This document shows, piece after piece, positions 24,188 to 31,966 of a DNA stretch of 64,000 nt. Within the stretch, counting starts at the first letter, position 1; the number at the start of each line of letters is the position of its first letter. Position numbers and translations under genes: made by a program. The stretch lies in NCBI GenBank assembly GCA_051954695.1, contig JBQCHL010000024.1:170079-234078 (forward strand), written 5' to 3'. This DNA comes from Terrimonas_A sp051954695. Lineage in GTDB: Bacteria; Bacteroidota; Bacteroidia; Chitinophagales; Chitinophagaceae. A model generated the notes under the pieces. It was not told the DNA's origin. It worked only from the letters and a program-made list of their open reading frames with translations, and searched no databases.

Positions 24188-25180
24188 TTATACCATTCCC
24201 TTCTTCCAGTAATCCAGCCAATCGATCATCCTGCTTGTAAATCCATATTCATTATCAAACCAGGCGATCACTTTTACCTGGTTCCCTATGACGGAAGTAA
24301 GATTTCCATCGATCACACAGGAATGTGTATTCCCTTTATAATCCAGGGATACCAATGCTTCTTCTGTATAACCAACGATGCCTTTGAATTCTCCTTCGGA
24401 AGCTTTCCGGAAAAGAGCATTCACTTCTTCTGCTGTTGCAGGCCTGTTCAATTGTGCTGTGAAATCGGCCATTGCACCATTGGCTACAGGCACACGGGTT
24501 GACACGGCAGCAATTTTGTTTTTCATTCCCGGCATCACCCGCTCAAGTGATTGTTGAAGATCTATCTCTACCGGTATGATGGATTCTGCTGCTGCACGTC
24601 CGCGGCGGAATTGAGGGTGCGGAGCATCCACCAGTTCCTGGCGGGAAGTGTAGGAGTGAAGAATATTCATTTGAATGGAATGAATGCCGATACCATTGAG
24701 TATATAGATCACATGTACTGAACAATTGGTCATGCAGCCTCCCGGAGATACGATATCGCTGCTGGAATGAATGCTGTTATGATTAAAGCCATAGATCATC
24801 AGCGGCACTTCCGGCGAACCGGTGGTGGACAGTAAAACTTTTTTAGCACCGGCTTTCAAATGCTCTGATGCACCGGCCTGTGTACTGAACTTACCGGAAC
24901 ATTCCAGTACCACATCTACACCCAGTTCCTTCCAGGGAAGCTGTGACGGATGACTGGCATTCAGCACAGCTATCTTTTTGCCGGCTGTATGCAGGGCATT
25001 GTCTTCATATACCAATGGTGCCTGGTAAGTACCATACACTGAATCGTATTTTACAAGATAAGACAGGTTTTCCGGGGGCATGATATCATTGACTGCTACC
25101 AGCTCAAGGGTTGGATGATCTGCCAAACGCCTGAATAAAAGCCGCCCAATCCGGCCCATGCCATTGATCGCTATCTTCAT
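24188..25180 (-). CDS. Divergent glyceraldehyde-3-phosphate dehydrogenase
   Basis: The 330-residue protein has the GAPDH layout: NAD-binding INGMGRIGRLLF at residues 5-16, catalytic Cys149 and a His175 in the expected position. The signature is altered. The usual S-C-T-T-N-C reads G-C-M-T-N-C (residues 148-153), canonical INGFGRIGR has Met for Phe, and the C-terminal WYDNE reads WFDNE. Family enzymes oxidise glyceraldehyde-3-phosphate, but divergent paralogues include erythrose-4-phosphate dehydrogenases and other variants, so this may not be the main glycolytic enzyme. The start at 25180 places the Rossmann motif at the N-terminus. It is monocistronic and divergent from the next gene. Confidence 0.85.
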   Translation of the reverse strand: MKIAINGMGRIGRLLFRRLADHPTLELVAVNDIMPPENLSYLVKYDSVYGTYQAPLVYEDNALHTAGKKIAVLNASHPSQLPWKELGVDVVLECSGKFSTQAGASEHLKAGAKKVLLSTTGSPEVPLMIYGFNHNSIHSSSDIVSPGGCMTNCSVHVIYILNGIGIHSIQMNILHSYTSRQELVDAPHPQFRRGRAAAESIIPVEIDLQQSLERVMPGMKNKIAAVSTRVPVANGAMADFTAQLNRPATAEEVNALFRKASEGEFKGIVGYTEEALVSLDYKGNTHSCVIDGNLTSVIGNQVKVIAWFDNEYGFTSRMIDWLDYWKKGMV

Positions 25181-25273
25181 AATTTCTTGATTACTTGATT
25201 TTGGAAGCGCAAATATCCAAAAAAACAAAAGAATCCAAACGTTAAAGATGCGGCTGAATAAATAAATTGCGGA

Positions 25274-25756
25274 ATGAAATCTGCTACCATCCATGAACTG
25301 AAACAGGAAATGATGCAGCTTAAACCTGCTGAACTGAGCGCTTTATGCCTTCGCCTGGCCCGGTTTAAAAAGGAGAATAAGGAACTGCTGACCTACCTGC
25401 TATTTGAGGCCCATGATGAGGATGGCTATATTGCTTCGGTAAAAAAAGAGATCGATGAGCAATTCGAGACCATCAATCTCAGCCACCTTTATTTTGTAAA
25501 AAAAAGCTTGCGTAAGATACTCCGGGGCATCAATAAACATATCCGCTACACTGGTTCCAAACAAGCAGAAGTGGAATGGCTGCTTTATTTCACCACCAAA
25601 CTGGCTGAATCAGGCATACCTCTCGAAAAGAACACAGTGATCAATAATATCTATCACAGCCAGCTTAAAAAACTGTTTGCCGCAATCCATACTCTGCACG
25701 AAGACCTGCAATACGATTACATGCGACAGGCCGAAAAGCTGGCTGGCAAAAAATGA
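25274..25756 (+). CDS. Conserved hypothetical protein (DUF6155-like)
   Basis: This is a 160-residue, highly charged, all-helical cytoplasmic protein with no signal peptide or membrane segment. The N-terminal MKSATIHELKQEMMQLKPAE and the central YFVKKSLRKILRGINKHIRY resemble small Bacteroidota proteins I associate with DUF6155; that name is from memory and not certain. No catalytic motif is seen. It is divergent from GAPDH with 93 bp between starts and convergent with terC. The role is unknown. Confidence 0.6.
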   Translation: MKSATIHELKQEMMQLKPAELSALCLRLARFKKENKELLTYLLFEAHDEDGYIASVKKEIDEQFETINLSHLYFVKKSLRKILRGINKHIRYTGSKQAEVEWLLYFTTKLAESGIPLEKNTVINNIYHSQLKKLFAAIHTLHEDLQYDYMRQAEKLAGKK

Positions 25757-25791
25757 TGGCACATTCGCCTCATTCGCGCCCCTTACATCAC

Positions 25792-26589
25792 TCATCTTCC
25801 TTCATGGTCATTCGCACCATTTGTACTACCCCCTTGTTGCAATTCCACGAACTCATTCCGTTTTCTCAATCGCATATTCAGCATCTCTACCAGCAGTGAG
25901 AACGCAATAGTGGTATAGATATAGCTCTTGCTGATCTTCTGGTGAAAACCTTCAGCCACCAGCATAATGCCAATAGCGATCAGGAAAGAAAGCGCCAGCA
26001 TCTGCAGGGTAGGGTGTTTATTGATGAAACGGCTGACCGGCCCTGCGAAAGCCATCATGATAGCAATGGAAATGACCACGGCAATGATCATTACAAATAC
26101 TTCATCAACCATGCCGATCGCTGTGAGGATGGAATCAAAGGAGAACACTGCATCGATCAGTACGATCTGTACAATGACGGAGGAGAAGGAAGCGTATACC
26201 TTTTTCTTTTTTGGATCCGTGGCAGCTGGCTTTTCCAGTTTATGATGGATCTCTAGTGTACTTTTAATAATAAGGAATAATCCACCGGCTATCAGGATGA
26301 GATCTTTCCAACTGATCTGGATCGGCTGTCCTTCGTTTTGAACATAAGGGATCGTAAAAAGCGGGTTCTTCAACTGCATGATCCAGGTAATGGTCATCAG
26401 CAATCCGATCCTTAAGAACATAGCCAGCAACAGCCCGATATTGCGTGCCTTTTTTTGCTGCGCAGGATCAAGTTTGTCGGATATGATGGAGATGAAAATG
26501 ATATTGTCAACTCCCAGCACGATTTCCAGGAAGGCCAATGTTAAAAGGCTTAACCAGATCGCGGGATCGGAAAAATCAGGAATGGTCAT
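25792..26589 (-). CDS. TerC-family integral membrane protein
   Basis: The 265-residue protein has about seven transmembrane helices and the TerC core motifs: LEIVLGVDNIIFISII near residue 20-35 and LIDAVFSFDSILTAIGM near 146-162, with paired acidic residues in the membrane. TerC relatives are linked to manganese export and metal loading of exported enzymes, and historically to tellurite resistance. No other ter gene is here, so metal homeostasis is likelier than tellurite resistance. It is divergent from hutI with only 45 bp between starts. Confidence 0.85.
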   Translation of the reverse strand: MTIPDFSDPAIWLSLLTLAFLEIVLGVDNIIFISIISDKLDPAQQKKARNIGLLLAMFLRIGLLMTITWIMQLKNPLFTIPYVQNEGQPIQISWKDLILIAGGLFLIIKSTLEIHHKLEKPAATDPKKKKVYASFSSVIVQIVLIDAVFSFDSILTAIGMVDEVFVMIIAVVISIAIMMAFAGPVSRFINKHPTLQMLALSFLIAIGIMLVAEGFHQKISKSYIYTTIAFSLLVEMLNMRLRKRNEFVELQQGGSTNGANDHEGR

Positions 26590-26634
26590 GGTTTTTTATG
26601 GTTTTTATCCCTCTAAAGCTTGTAATATTGCCTT
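26590..26634. promoter_or_regulatory. Short divergent promoter, terC / hutI
   Basis: The 45-bp gap holds TAATATTG (26622-26629), one base from TAnnTTTG, 5 bases before the hutI GTG. Its reverse complement, CAATATTA, is nearly the same word, so the box could serve both strands. This is motif evidence only. Confidence 0.35.
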
Positions 26635-27885
26635 GTGGCAACAATACTGGTTAAAAATATAAAAAAAATGGTTGGGCTGGCCAATCCATCTGCTCCTTTA
26701 CGTGGAAAAGAATTGTCGCAGCTCCCTGCTATTGATAATGCTTATCTTTTAATTGAAGATTCGGAAATAGCAGGATATGGCCCAATGCAGGAATTAACAC
26801 ATAAAGGGATTAAAGCCTCAACCGAACTGGATGCCTCTGGCCGTTTTATTCTCCCTGCCTGGTGCGATTCGCATACACATCTTGTATTTGCCGCCAGCCG
26901 TGAAGAAGAATTTGTGGATAAATTGAAAGGATTAAGCTATGCAGAGATCGCTGCAAGGGGAGGAGGTATTCTCAATTCAGCACAAAAGCTACAGGCTGCT
27001 TCTGAAGATGAACTGTTCCTTTCGGCCTGGAAGCGGCTGGAAGAACTCAGCCGTTGGGGAACTGCCGCAGTGGAAATAAAAAGCGGATATGGGCTGACCG
27101 TGGAAGCTGAATTGAAAATGCTGCGCGTAATAAAAAAACTTAAAGAGCGATCTCCCTTATCCATCAAAGCCACATTCCTGGGAGCACACACTTTCCCACC
27201 TGAATACAAAGAAGACCACGAAGGATATATCCATCTGATCATACATGAAATGCTGCCGGTGATAGCAAAAGAAAAACTGGCGGATTATATAGATGTATTT
27301 TGCGAAAAAGGATTTTTTTCTCCTGAAGAAACAGAAACCATCTGCAGGGCAGGCATGCAATATGGACTTAAGCCAAAAATACATGCCAATCAACTGAACC
27401 TTTCCGGCGGAGTGGAAACGGGCATTAAGCTGAACGCTGTATCTGTTGACCATCTCGAAACTATGAGTGATGAGATCATTTCGATGCTGGCAGCTTCCAA
27501 TACTATTGGCACTATGCTTCCTTCCGCAGCTTTCTTTCTTCGCATGCCGTTCCAACCGGCAAGGCAGATGATCGACGCAGGCTGCGCTGTGGCACTGGCA
27601 ACGGACTTCAATCCAGGCTCTTCCCCTTCAGGAAATATGAACCTGCTGGTAGCAATGAGCTGCATACAAATGAAAATGCTTCCAGAAGAAGCGATCAATG
27701 CAGCTACGATCAATGGCGCTTTTGCCATGGAACTGCAGCATGAAACAGGAAGCATTGCAACAGGAAAGAAAGCCAATCTTATACTTACACAGCCTATTCC
27801 TTCACTGGCTTATCTGCCTTATGCATTTGGGAATAACCTGGTGGAGAATGTAATGATCAAAGGAGAATGGGTTTTTGGTAAGTAA
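26635..27885 (+). CDS. hutI: Imidazolonepropionase
   Basis: HutI opens the ring of 4-imidazolone-5-propionate to N-formimino-L-glutamate, the third step of histidine breakdown. The 416-residue amidohydrolase shows the metal ligands H80 and H82 in WCDSHTHLVFA, the substrate segment AEIAARGGGILNS, and later KIHANQL and ATDFNPGSSP with further ligands. The start is a GTG at 26635: it restores the conserved N-terminal strand (ATILVKNIKKMVG), which the first ATG, 11 codons later, would cut off. The downstream genes ftcD and hutG work on its product. hutH and hutU are not in this window. Confidence 0.93.
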   Translation: MATILVKNIKKMVGLANPSAPLRGKELSQLPAIDNAYLLIEDSEIAGYGPMQELTHKGIKASTELDASGRFILPAWCDSHTHLVFAASREEEFVDKLKGLSYAEIAARGGGILNSAQKLQAASEDELFLSAWKRLEELSRWGTAAVEIKSGYGLTVEAELKMLRVIKKLKERSPLSIKATFLGAHTFPPEYKEDHEGYIHLIIHEMLPVIAKEKLADYIDVFCEKGFFSPEETETICRAGMQYGLKPKIHANQLNLSGGVETGIKLNAVSVDHLETMSDEIISMLAASNTIGTMLPSAAFFLRMPFQPARQMIDAGCAVALATDFNPGSSPSGNMNLLVAMSCIQMKMLPEEAINAATINGAFAMELQHETGSIATGKKANLILTQPIPSLAYLPYAFGNNLVENVMIKGEWVFGK

Positions 27886-27900
27886 TCATTACATTTATGA

Positions 27901-29109
27901 ATGGGTAATCTTAATACAGAAGAGGTACTGATCGTTATTTGCAGCCTCGTTGTTTTATCGTATATCTTTTCGATCCTCAGCCGTTATATCAGGATACCAT
28001 CGGTATTGCTCCTGCTGTTTGCAGGCATAGGCTTCCGGGCCCTGGCAGATTTTTATACAATTGGTATTGATTTTTCTGCACAACTGATCGAATCATTAGG
28101 CGTGGTTGGGCTTATTATGATTGTGCTGGAAGCAGGCCTTGACCTGAAGCTGGGCCGTAATAAACTGAAGCTGATCCGCAATTCCTTTTTCTCAGCCCTT
28201 ATCATTTTTGTGATCTCCACCATATTGCTCACGCTCATTCTTGAATACTGGTTGCATGAACCGATGGAAAAATGCCTCGTGTATGCGATCCCGCTTTCCA
28301 TTATGAGCAGCTCCATTGTTATACCCAGCATCAATCCACTGAGTGAACAGAAAAAAGAATTCCTGGTGTATGAAGCTTCTTTTTCCGATATCATCGGCAT
28401 TATCGTGTTCAACTACTTTACAGCGGGAGATACTTTATCATTGCATTCACTGGGTGTGTTTGGCGGCAACATTATTTTATCTATTATCCTTTCAGCCTTG
28501 TTGTCATTTTTGCTGCTGATCATCCTGGCTAAAACGAAACTCAATATCAAGTTCTTTCTCATCTTTTCCCTGCTGATACTGATCTATGCAGGAGGTAAAA
28601 TATTCCATCTCCCCTCGCTGATCATTATTCTTGTATTTGGCTTACTGATCAATAATTGGGAAAAACTGAAATGGCAAAAACTATTACATTATTTCCCGCA
28701 TGAGCAGGTGGAATCACTGAGGCATTTACTGCATTCAGTAACTGCGGAAACCTCGTTCCTGATCCGAACCTTCTTTTTTCTCTTGTTCGGCTTCTCTATT
28801 TCTCTTGGTTTTCTTTCTCAAAAGGAGATACTGCTTGTCGGTAGTCTGATCGTAGTAGCACTGTTCCTGGTGCGGATCCTCTACCTGCGTTTTTTCGTAC
28901 GGACCAATCTTTTCCCGGAGTCTTTTTTTATTCCCAGAGGTTTGATCACTATCGTTCTTTTTTACAAGATCCCGGAAAACTTGCGATTGAATAGTTTCGA
29001 TGATGGGATATTGTTCTTTATAATTCTTACTACCAGCATCATTATGGCACTTGGAATGATCTTCTATAAAAAGAAACCTGATCAGATCGTAGAAGAAGCA
29101 CAATTTTAA
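27901..29109 (+). CDS. Cation:proton antiporter, CPA type
   Basis: The 402-residue membrane protein has about eleven or twelve helices. It carries the CPA signature RIPSVLLLLFAGIGFRAL near residue 31-48, IMIVLEAGLDLKLGRNK, and the transport-core aspartate in EASFSDIIGIIVFN. It lacks the cytoplasmic TrkA/RCK domains of KefB-type members, ending instead in a short charged tail. It should exchange Na+ or K+ for H+ at the inner membrane. It starts 15 bp after hutI and is followed by a terminator, so it probably shares the hutI transcript. A direct role in histidine use is not evident. Confidence 0.82.
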   Translation: MGNLNTEEVLIVICSLVVLSYIFSILSRYIRIPSVLLLLFAGIGFRALADFYTIGIDFSAQLIESLGVVGLIMIVLEAGLDLKLGRNKLKLIRNSFFSALIIFVISTILLTLILEYWLHEPMEKCLVYAIPLSIMSSSIVIPSINPLSEQKKEFLVYEASFSDIIGIIVFNYFTAGDTLSLHSLGVFGGNIILSIILSALLSFLLLIILAKTKLNIKFFLIFSLLILIYAGGKIFHLPSLIIILVFGLLINNWEKLKWQKLLHYFPHEQVESLRHLLHSVTAETSFLIRTFFFLLFGFSISLGFLSQKEILLVGSLIVVALFLVRILYLRFFVRTNLFPESFFIPRGLITIVLFYKIPENLRLNSFDDGILFFIILTTSIIMALGMIFYKKKPDQIVEEAQF

Positions 29110-29129
29110 AAAGTTTATTCTTTAATAGC

Positions 29130-29176
29130 ACCCTTTCCCGCCTTACCGGCAGGAAAGGGTAGGTTCTTTTTTTTTA
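29130..29176 (+). terminator. Terminator after hutI-antiporter
   Basis: ACCCTTTCC (29130-29138) pairs perfectly with GGAAAGGGT (29152-29160), with an inner GCC/GGC extension. A T-rich tract, TTCTTTTTTTTTT, follows. It splits the hut genes into two transcription units unless read through. Confidence 0.8.
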
Positions 29177-29205
29177 CTTACTTTGTTTCATCACAAAATA
29201 TCACC

Positions 29206-30882
29206 ATGAAGAAAATCATCGAATGCGTCCCTAATTTCAGTGAGGGAAACGACCTGCTTGTCATCAAACAAATTACTGACCAGATTGAATCTGTTGAAGG
29301 CGTCCGTTTGCTTAATGTAGATCCAGGCAAAGCCACCAACCGCACCGTAGTTACTTTTGTAGGTTCCCCCGAAGCTGTAATAGAAGCGGCTTTTCTTGCT
29401 ATTAAAAAAGCCGGGGAGCTGATAGATATGAGCAAACATACCGGTGAGCATCCACGTATGGGTGCTACTGATGTATGCCCATTGATCCCTATTGCCAATA
29501 TTACCATGGAAGAAACAGCTGAATATGCAAGACAACTGGCAGAGAGAGTGGGAAAAGAGCTGACTTTACCGGTATACCTATATGAGGCAGCGCAAGCCGA
29601 TAAGTCGCGCAGCAATCTTTCTGTGATCCGTGCCGGCGAATACGAAGGTTTTTTTAAAAAGATCACTTTGCCGGAATGGAAACCAGATTATGGTCCGGCC
29701 ATTTTTGATGCAAGAAGAGGAGCTACTGTTATCGGCGCGCGTGATTTCCTGATCGCTTACAACATCAATCTTAATACCACATCCACCCGGAGGGCCAATG
29801 CCATCGCTTTTGATGTGAGGGAAGCAGGACGTGTGAAAATGGAGAACGGGAAAAAAGTACTGGATAGTGAAGGCAAGCCAGTACCCATCCCTGGTACCTT
29901 AAAATCAGTGAAAGCCATCGGTTGGTTCATTGAAGAATATGGTATTGCGCAGATATCTATGAACCTGACCAATATCAATGTTACACCGGTCCATATTGCT
30001 TTTGATGAGGTTTGCCACAAGGCCGAAGCAAGAGGGATACGAGTTACAGGAAGCGAACTGGTTGGATTGGTGCCGTTGCAATCTTTGCTGGAAGCTGGAA
30101 GATATTTTCTTAAAAAACAAAAGCGCTCCACAGGCGTATCGGAAAAAGAACTGGTACGCATTGCGGTTAAATCAATGGGCCTTGATGAGCTATCTCCATT
30201 CAAGCCTGAAGAAAGAGTGATCGAATACCTCTTGCAGGATAAAACAGACAGCAAATTGATCAATATGAGCCTGACTGCCTTTGCTGATGAAACTGCAAGC
30301 GAGAGCCCTGCTCCCGGTGGCGGCTCCATAGCTGCTTATGTAGGCGCTTTGGGTGCTGCCCTGGCTACCATGGTCGCCAACCTTTCTTCACATAAAAAAG
30401 GATGGGATGAGCGCTGGGAAGAATTCAGCAATTGGGCAGAGAAAGGAGAGCAGTATAAGGCCAGGCTTGTTGGGCTGGTAGATGCAGACACCCGGGCCTT
30501 TAACCGGATCATGCAGGCGTTTGGACTGCCCAAATCTACAGATGCGGAGAAAACTGCCCGCCATGCTGCTATCCAGGAAGCGACCCGCTATGCTATTGAA
30601 GTCCCTTTCCAGGTGATGCAAACTGCTTATGAAAGCATGGAAGTTATAAAAGCTATGGCCGAAACAGGCAATCCCAATTCCGTATCGGATGCAGGGGTAG
30701 GAGCGCTTTGCGCCCGGGCTTCTGTGATGGGAGCTTTTATGAATGTCCGCATCAACGCGTCCGGCTATGACGACAAGGTGTTTGTAGCAGATATTATTGA
30801 CCGTGGCAGGAAAATAGAGAACAATGCCATAGCTTTAGAGAACGATATTTTAAAAATTGTCAATGAAAAAATTGGATGCTGA
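29206..30882 (+). CDS. ftcD: Bifunctional glutamate formimidoyltransferase / formimidoyl-THF cyclodeaminase
   Basis: The 558-residue protein is a fusion. Residues 1 to about 300 are the formiminotransferase (start KIIECVPNFSEGNDLLVI; GEHPRMGATDVCPLIPI at about 84-100), which moves the formimino group from formiminoglutamate to tetrahydrofolate. Residues from about 347 to the end are the cyclodeaminase (AFADETASESPAPGGGS near 352), which releases ammonia and leaves 5,10-methenyl-THF. This is the folate-linked end of histidine degradation, as in animals and some bacteria. Its last 20 bases overlap hutG in another frame, so the two are probably translationally coupled. Confidence 0.93.
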   Translation: MKKIIECVPNFSEGNDLLVIKQITDQIESVEGVRLLNVDPGKATNRTVVTFVGSPEAVIEAAFLAIKKAGELIDMSKHTGEHPRMGATDVCPLIPIANITMEETAEYARQLAERVGKELTLPVYLYEAAQADKSRSNLSVIRAGEYEGFFKKITLPEWKPDYGPAIFDARRGATVIGARDFLIAYNINLNTTSTRRANAIAFDVREAGRVKMENGKKVLDSEGKPVPIPGTLKSVKAIGWFIEEYGIAQISMNLTNINVTPVHIAFDEVCHKAEARGIRVTGSELVGLVPLQSLLEAGRYFLKKQKRSTGVSEKELVRIAVKSMGLDELSPFKPEERVIEYLLQDKTDSKLINMSLTAFADETASESPAPGGGSIAAYVGALGAALATMVANLSSHKKGWDERWEEFSNWAEKGEQYKARLVGLVDADTRAFNRIMQAFGLPKSTDAEKTARHAAIQEATRYAIEVPFQVMQTAYESMEVIKAMAETGNPNSVSDAGVGALCARASVMGAFMNVRINASGYDDKVFVADIIDRGRKIENNAIALENDILKIVNEKIGC

Positions 30883-31966
30883 ACACCCCGTTAGAACGGG
30901 AGGCATAAAAGCAGCCCCGCATCTCAGGCTTTATAACCGTGAAGACCTGATGTCGCTCACCCGCTTGCGCCGTTTTGAAACAAAACTGGGCGAACGCCTG
31001 CAGGTAGTAATGGATGCGGATGATATAGAAAAGTCCATTCAATCATCATCAGCAAAATTCATTCTCTTCGGCATACCGGAAGATATCGGCGCCAAAGGAA
31101 ATTATGGTATCGGTGGCGCCGATACTTTATGGATCCCCTTTCTCCAAAGTTTCCTGAATATTCAAAGCAATGATTTCTTTGACGGGCAGGAAGTACTGGT
31201 GTTGGGGCATTTTGATTTTGGCGATATACAATATCTTATCGATACCACTGCAAAAGGGGAAGAGGAAAAGATAGAAGCTTACCGGCATGCAGTGAATGTG
31301 ATAGATGAAGAAGTGGAGCATATTGCCAAACTGATCACAGGCCTGAAGAAACTGCCGGTAGTGATCGGTGGCGGCCACAACAATTCTTATCCTCTTATCA
31401 AAGGAGCGGCCAAAGGATGGCATAAAGCCGGAGTGATACCATTGCCGCAGATCAACTGCATCAATGTAGACGCTCACGCCGATTACCGCCCCGCCGAAGG
31501 CCGGCACAGCGGCAATGCTTTCCGTTATGCAGAAGAAGACGGCTTCCTGCAGAAATATTGCATCGTGGGATTACATGAAAACTATCTGCAGCAAAACTGC
31601 TGGTCAGATATCGTAAACAATCCTTTTATCGATTGCATCACGTTTGAAGATATTTTCATTCATGAGAAAAGGACTTTCCTGCAAGCCATTGCACATGCAA
31701 CAGGATTTACAGGAGACACACTTGCAGGCATCGACCTTGACCTGGATGGAATTCAGAATACTCTCAGCAGCGCTATGACGCCTGTTGGTATTTCAGCTAT
31801 ACAGGCTCGTCAATATGTTTCCTTTGCTGCTGCGGATGCAAGACCTGCTTACCTTCATATCTGCGAAGGTGCTGCAAGGCTTACGGATGGACGGTCCGAT
31901 GCAACAAGCGGCAAACTGATCAGTTACCTGGTGAGTGATTTTATTAAAATGGTATGCCAAGGTTGA
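30863..31966 (+). CDS. hutG: Formimidoylglutamase (arginase family)
   Basis: HutG hydrolyses N-formimino-L-glutamate to glutamate and formamide. The 367-residue protein has the full set of arginase-fold manganese ligands: H172 in GGGHNN, D203, H205 and D207 in VDAHAD, and D291 and D293 in GIDLDLD. I used the ATG at 30863; a TTG two codons upstream is also possible. It overlaps ftcD by 20 bp, and its 3' end overlaps the convergent patatin gene by 23 bp. Having both this enzyme and FtcD provides two exits for the same intermediate. Confidence 0.88.
   Translation: MKKLDAEHPVRTGGIKAAPHLRLYNREDLMSLTRLRRFETKLGERLQVVMDADDIEKSIQSSSAKFILFGIPEDIGAKGNYGIGGADTLWIPFLQSFLNIQSNDFFDGQEVLVLGHFDFGDIQYLIDTTAKGEEEKIEAYRHAVNVIDEEVEHIAKLITGLKKLPVVIGGGHNNSYPLIKGAAKGWHKAGVIPLPQINCINVDAHADYRPAEGRHSGNAFRYAEEDGFLQKYCIVGLHENYLQQNCWSDIVNNPFIDCITFEDIFIHEKRTFLQAIAHATGFTGDTLAGIDLDLDGIQNTLSSAMTPVGISAIQARQYVSFAAADARPAYLHICEGAARLTDGRSDATSGKLISYLVSDFIKMVCQG

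Noticed and set aside
25792..26589. terC as part of a tellurite or phage-resistance ter operon
   Set aside because: No terZABDEF or TerD-domain genes adjoin it. A stand-alone TerC is widespread and linked to metal homeostasis.
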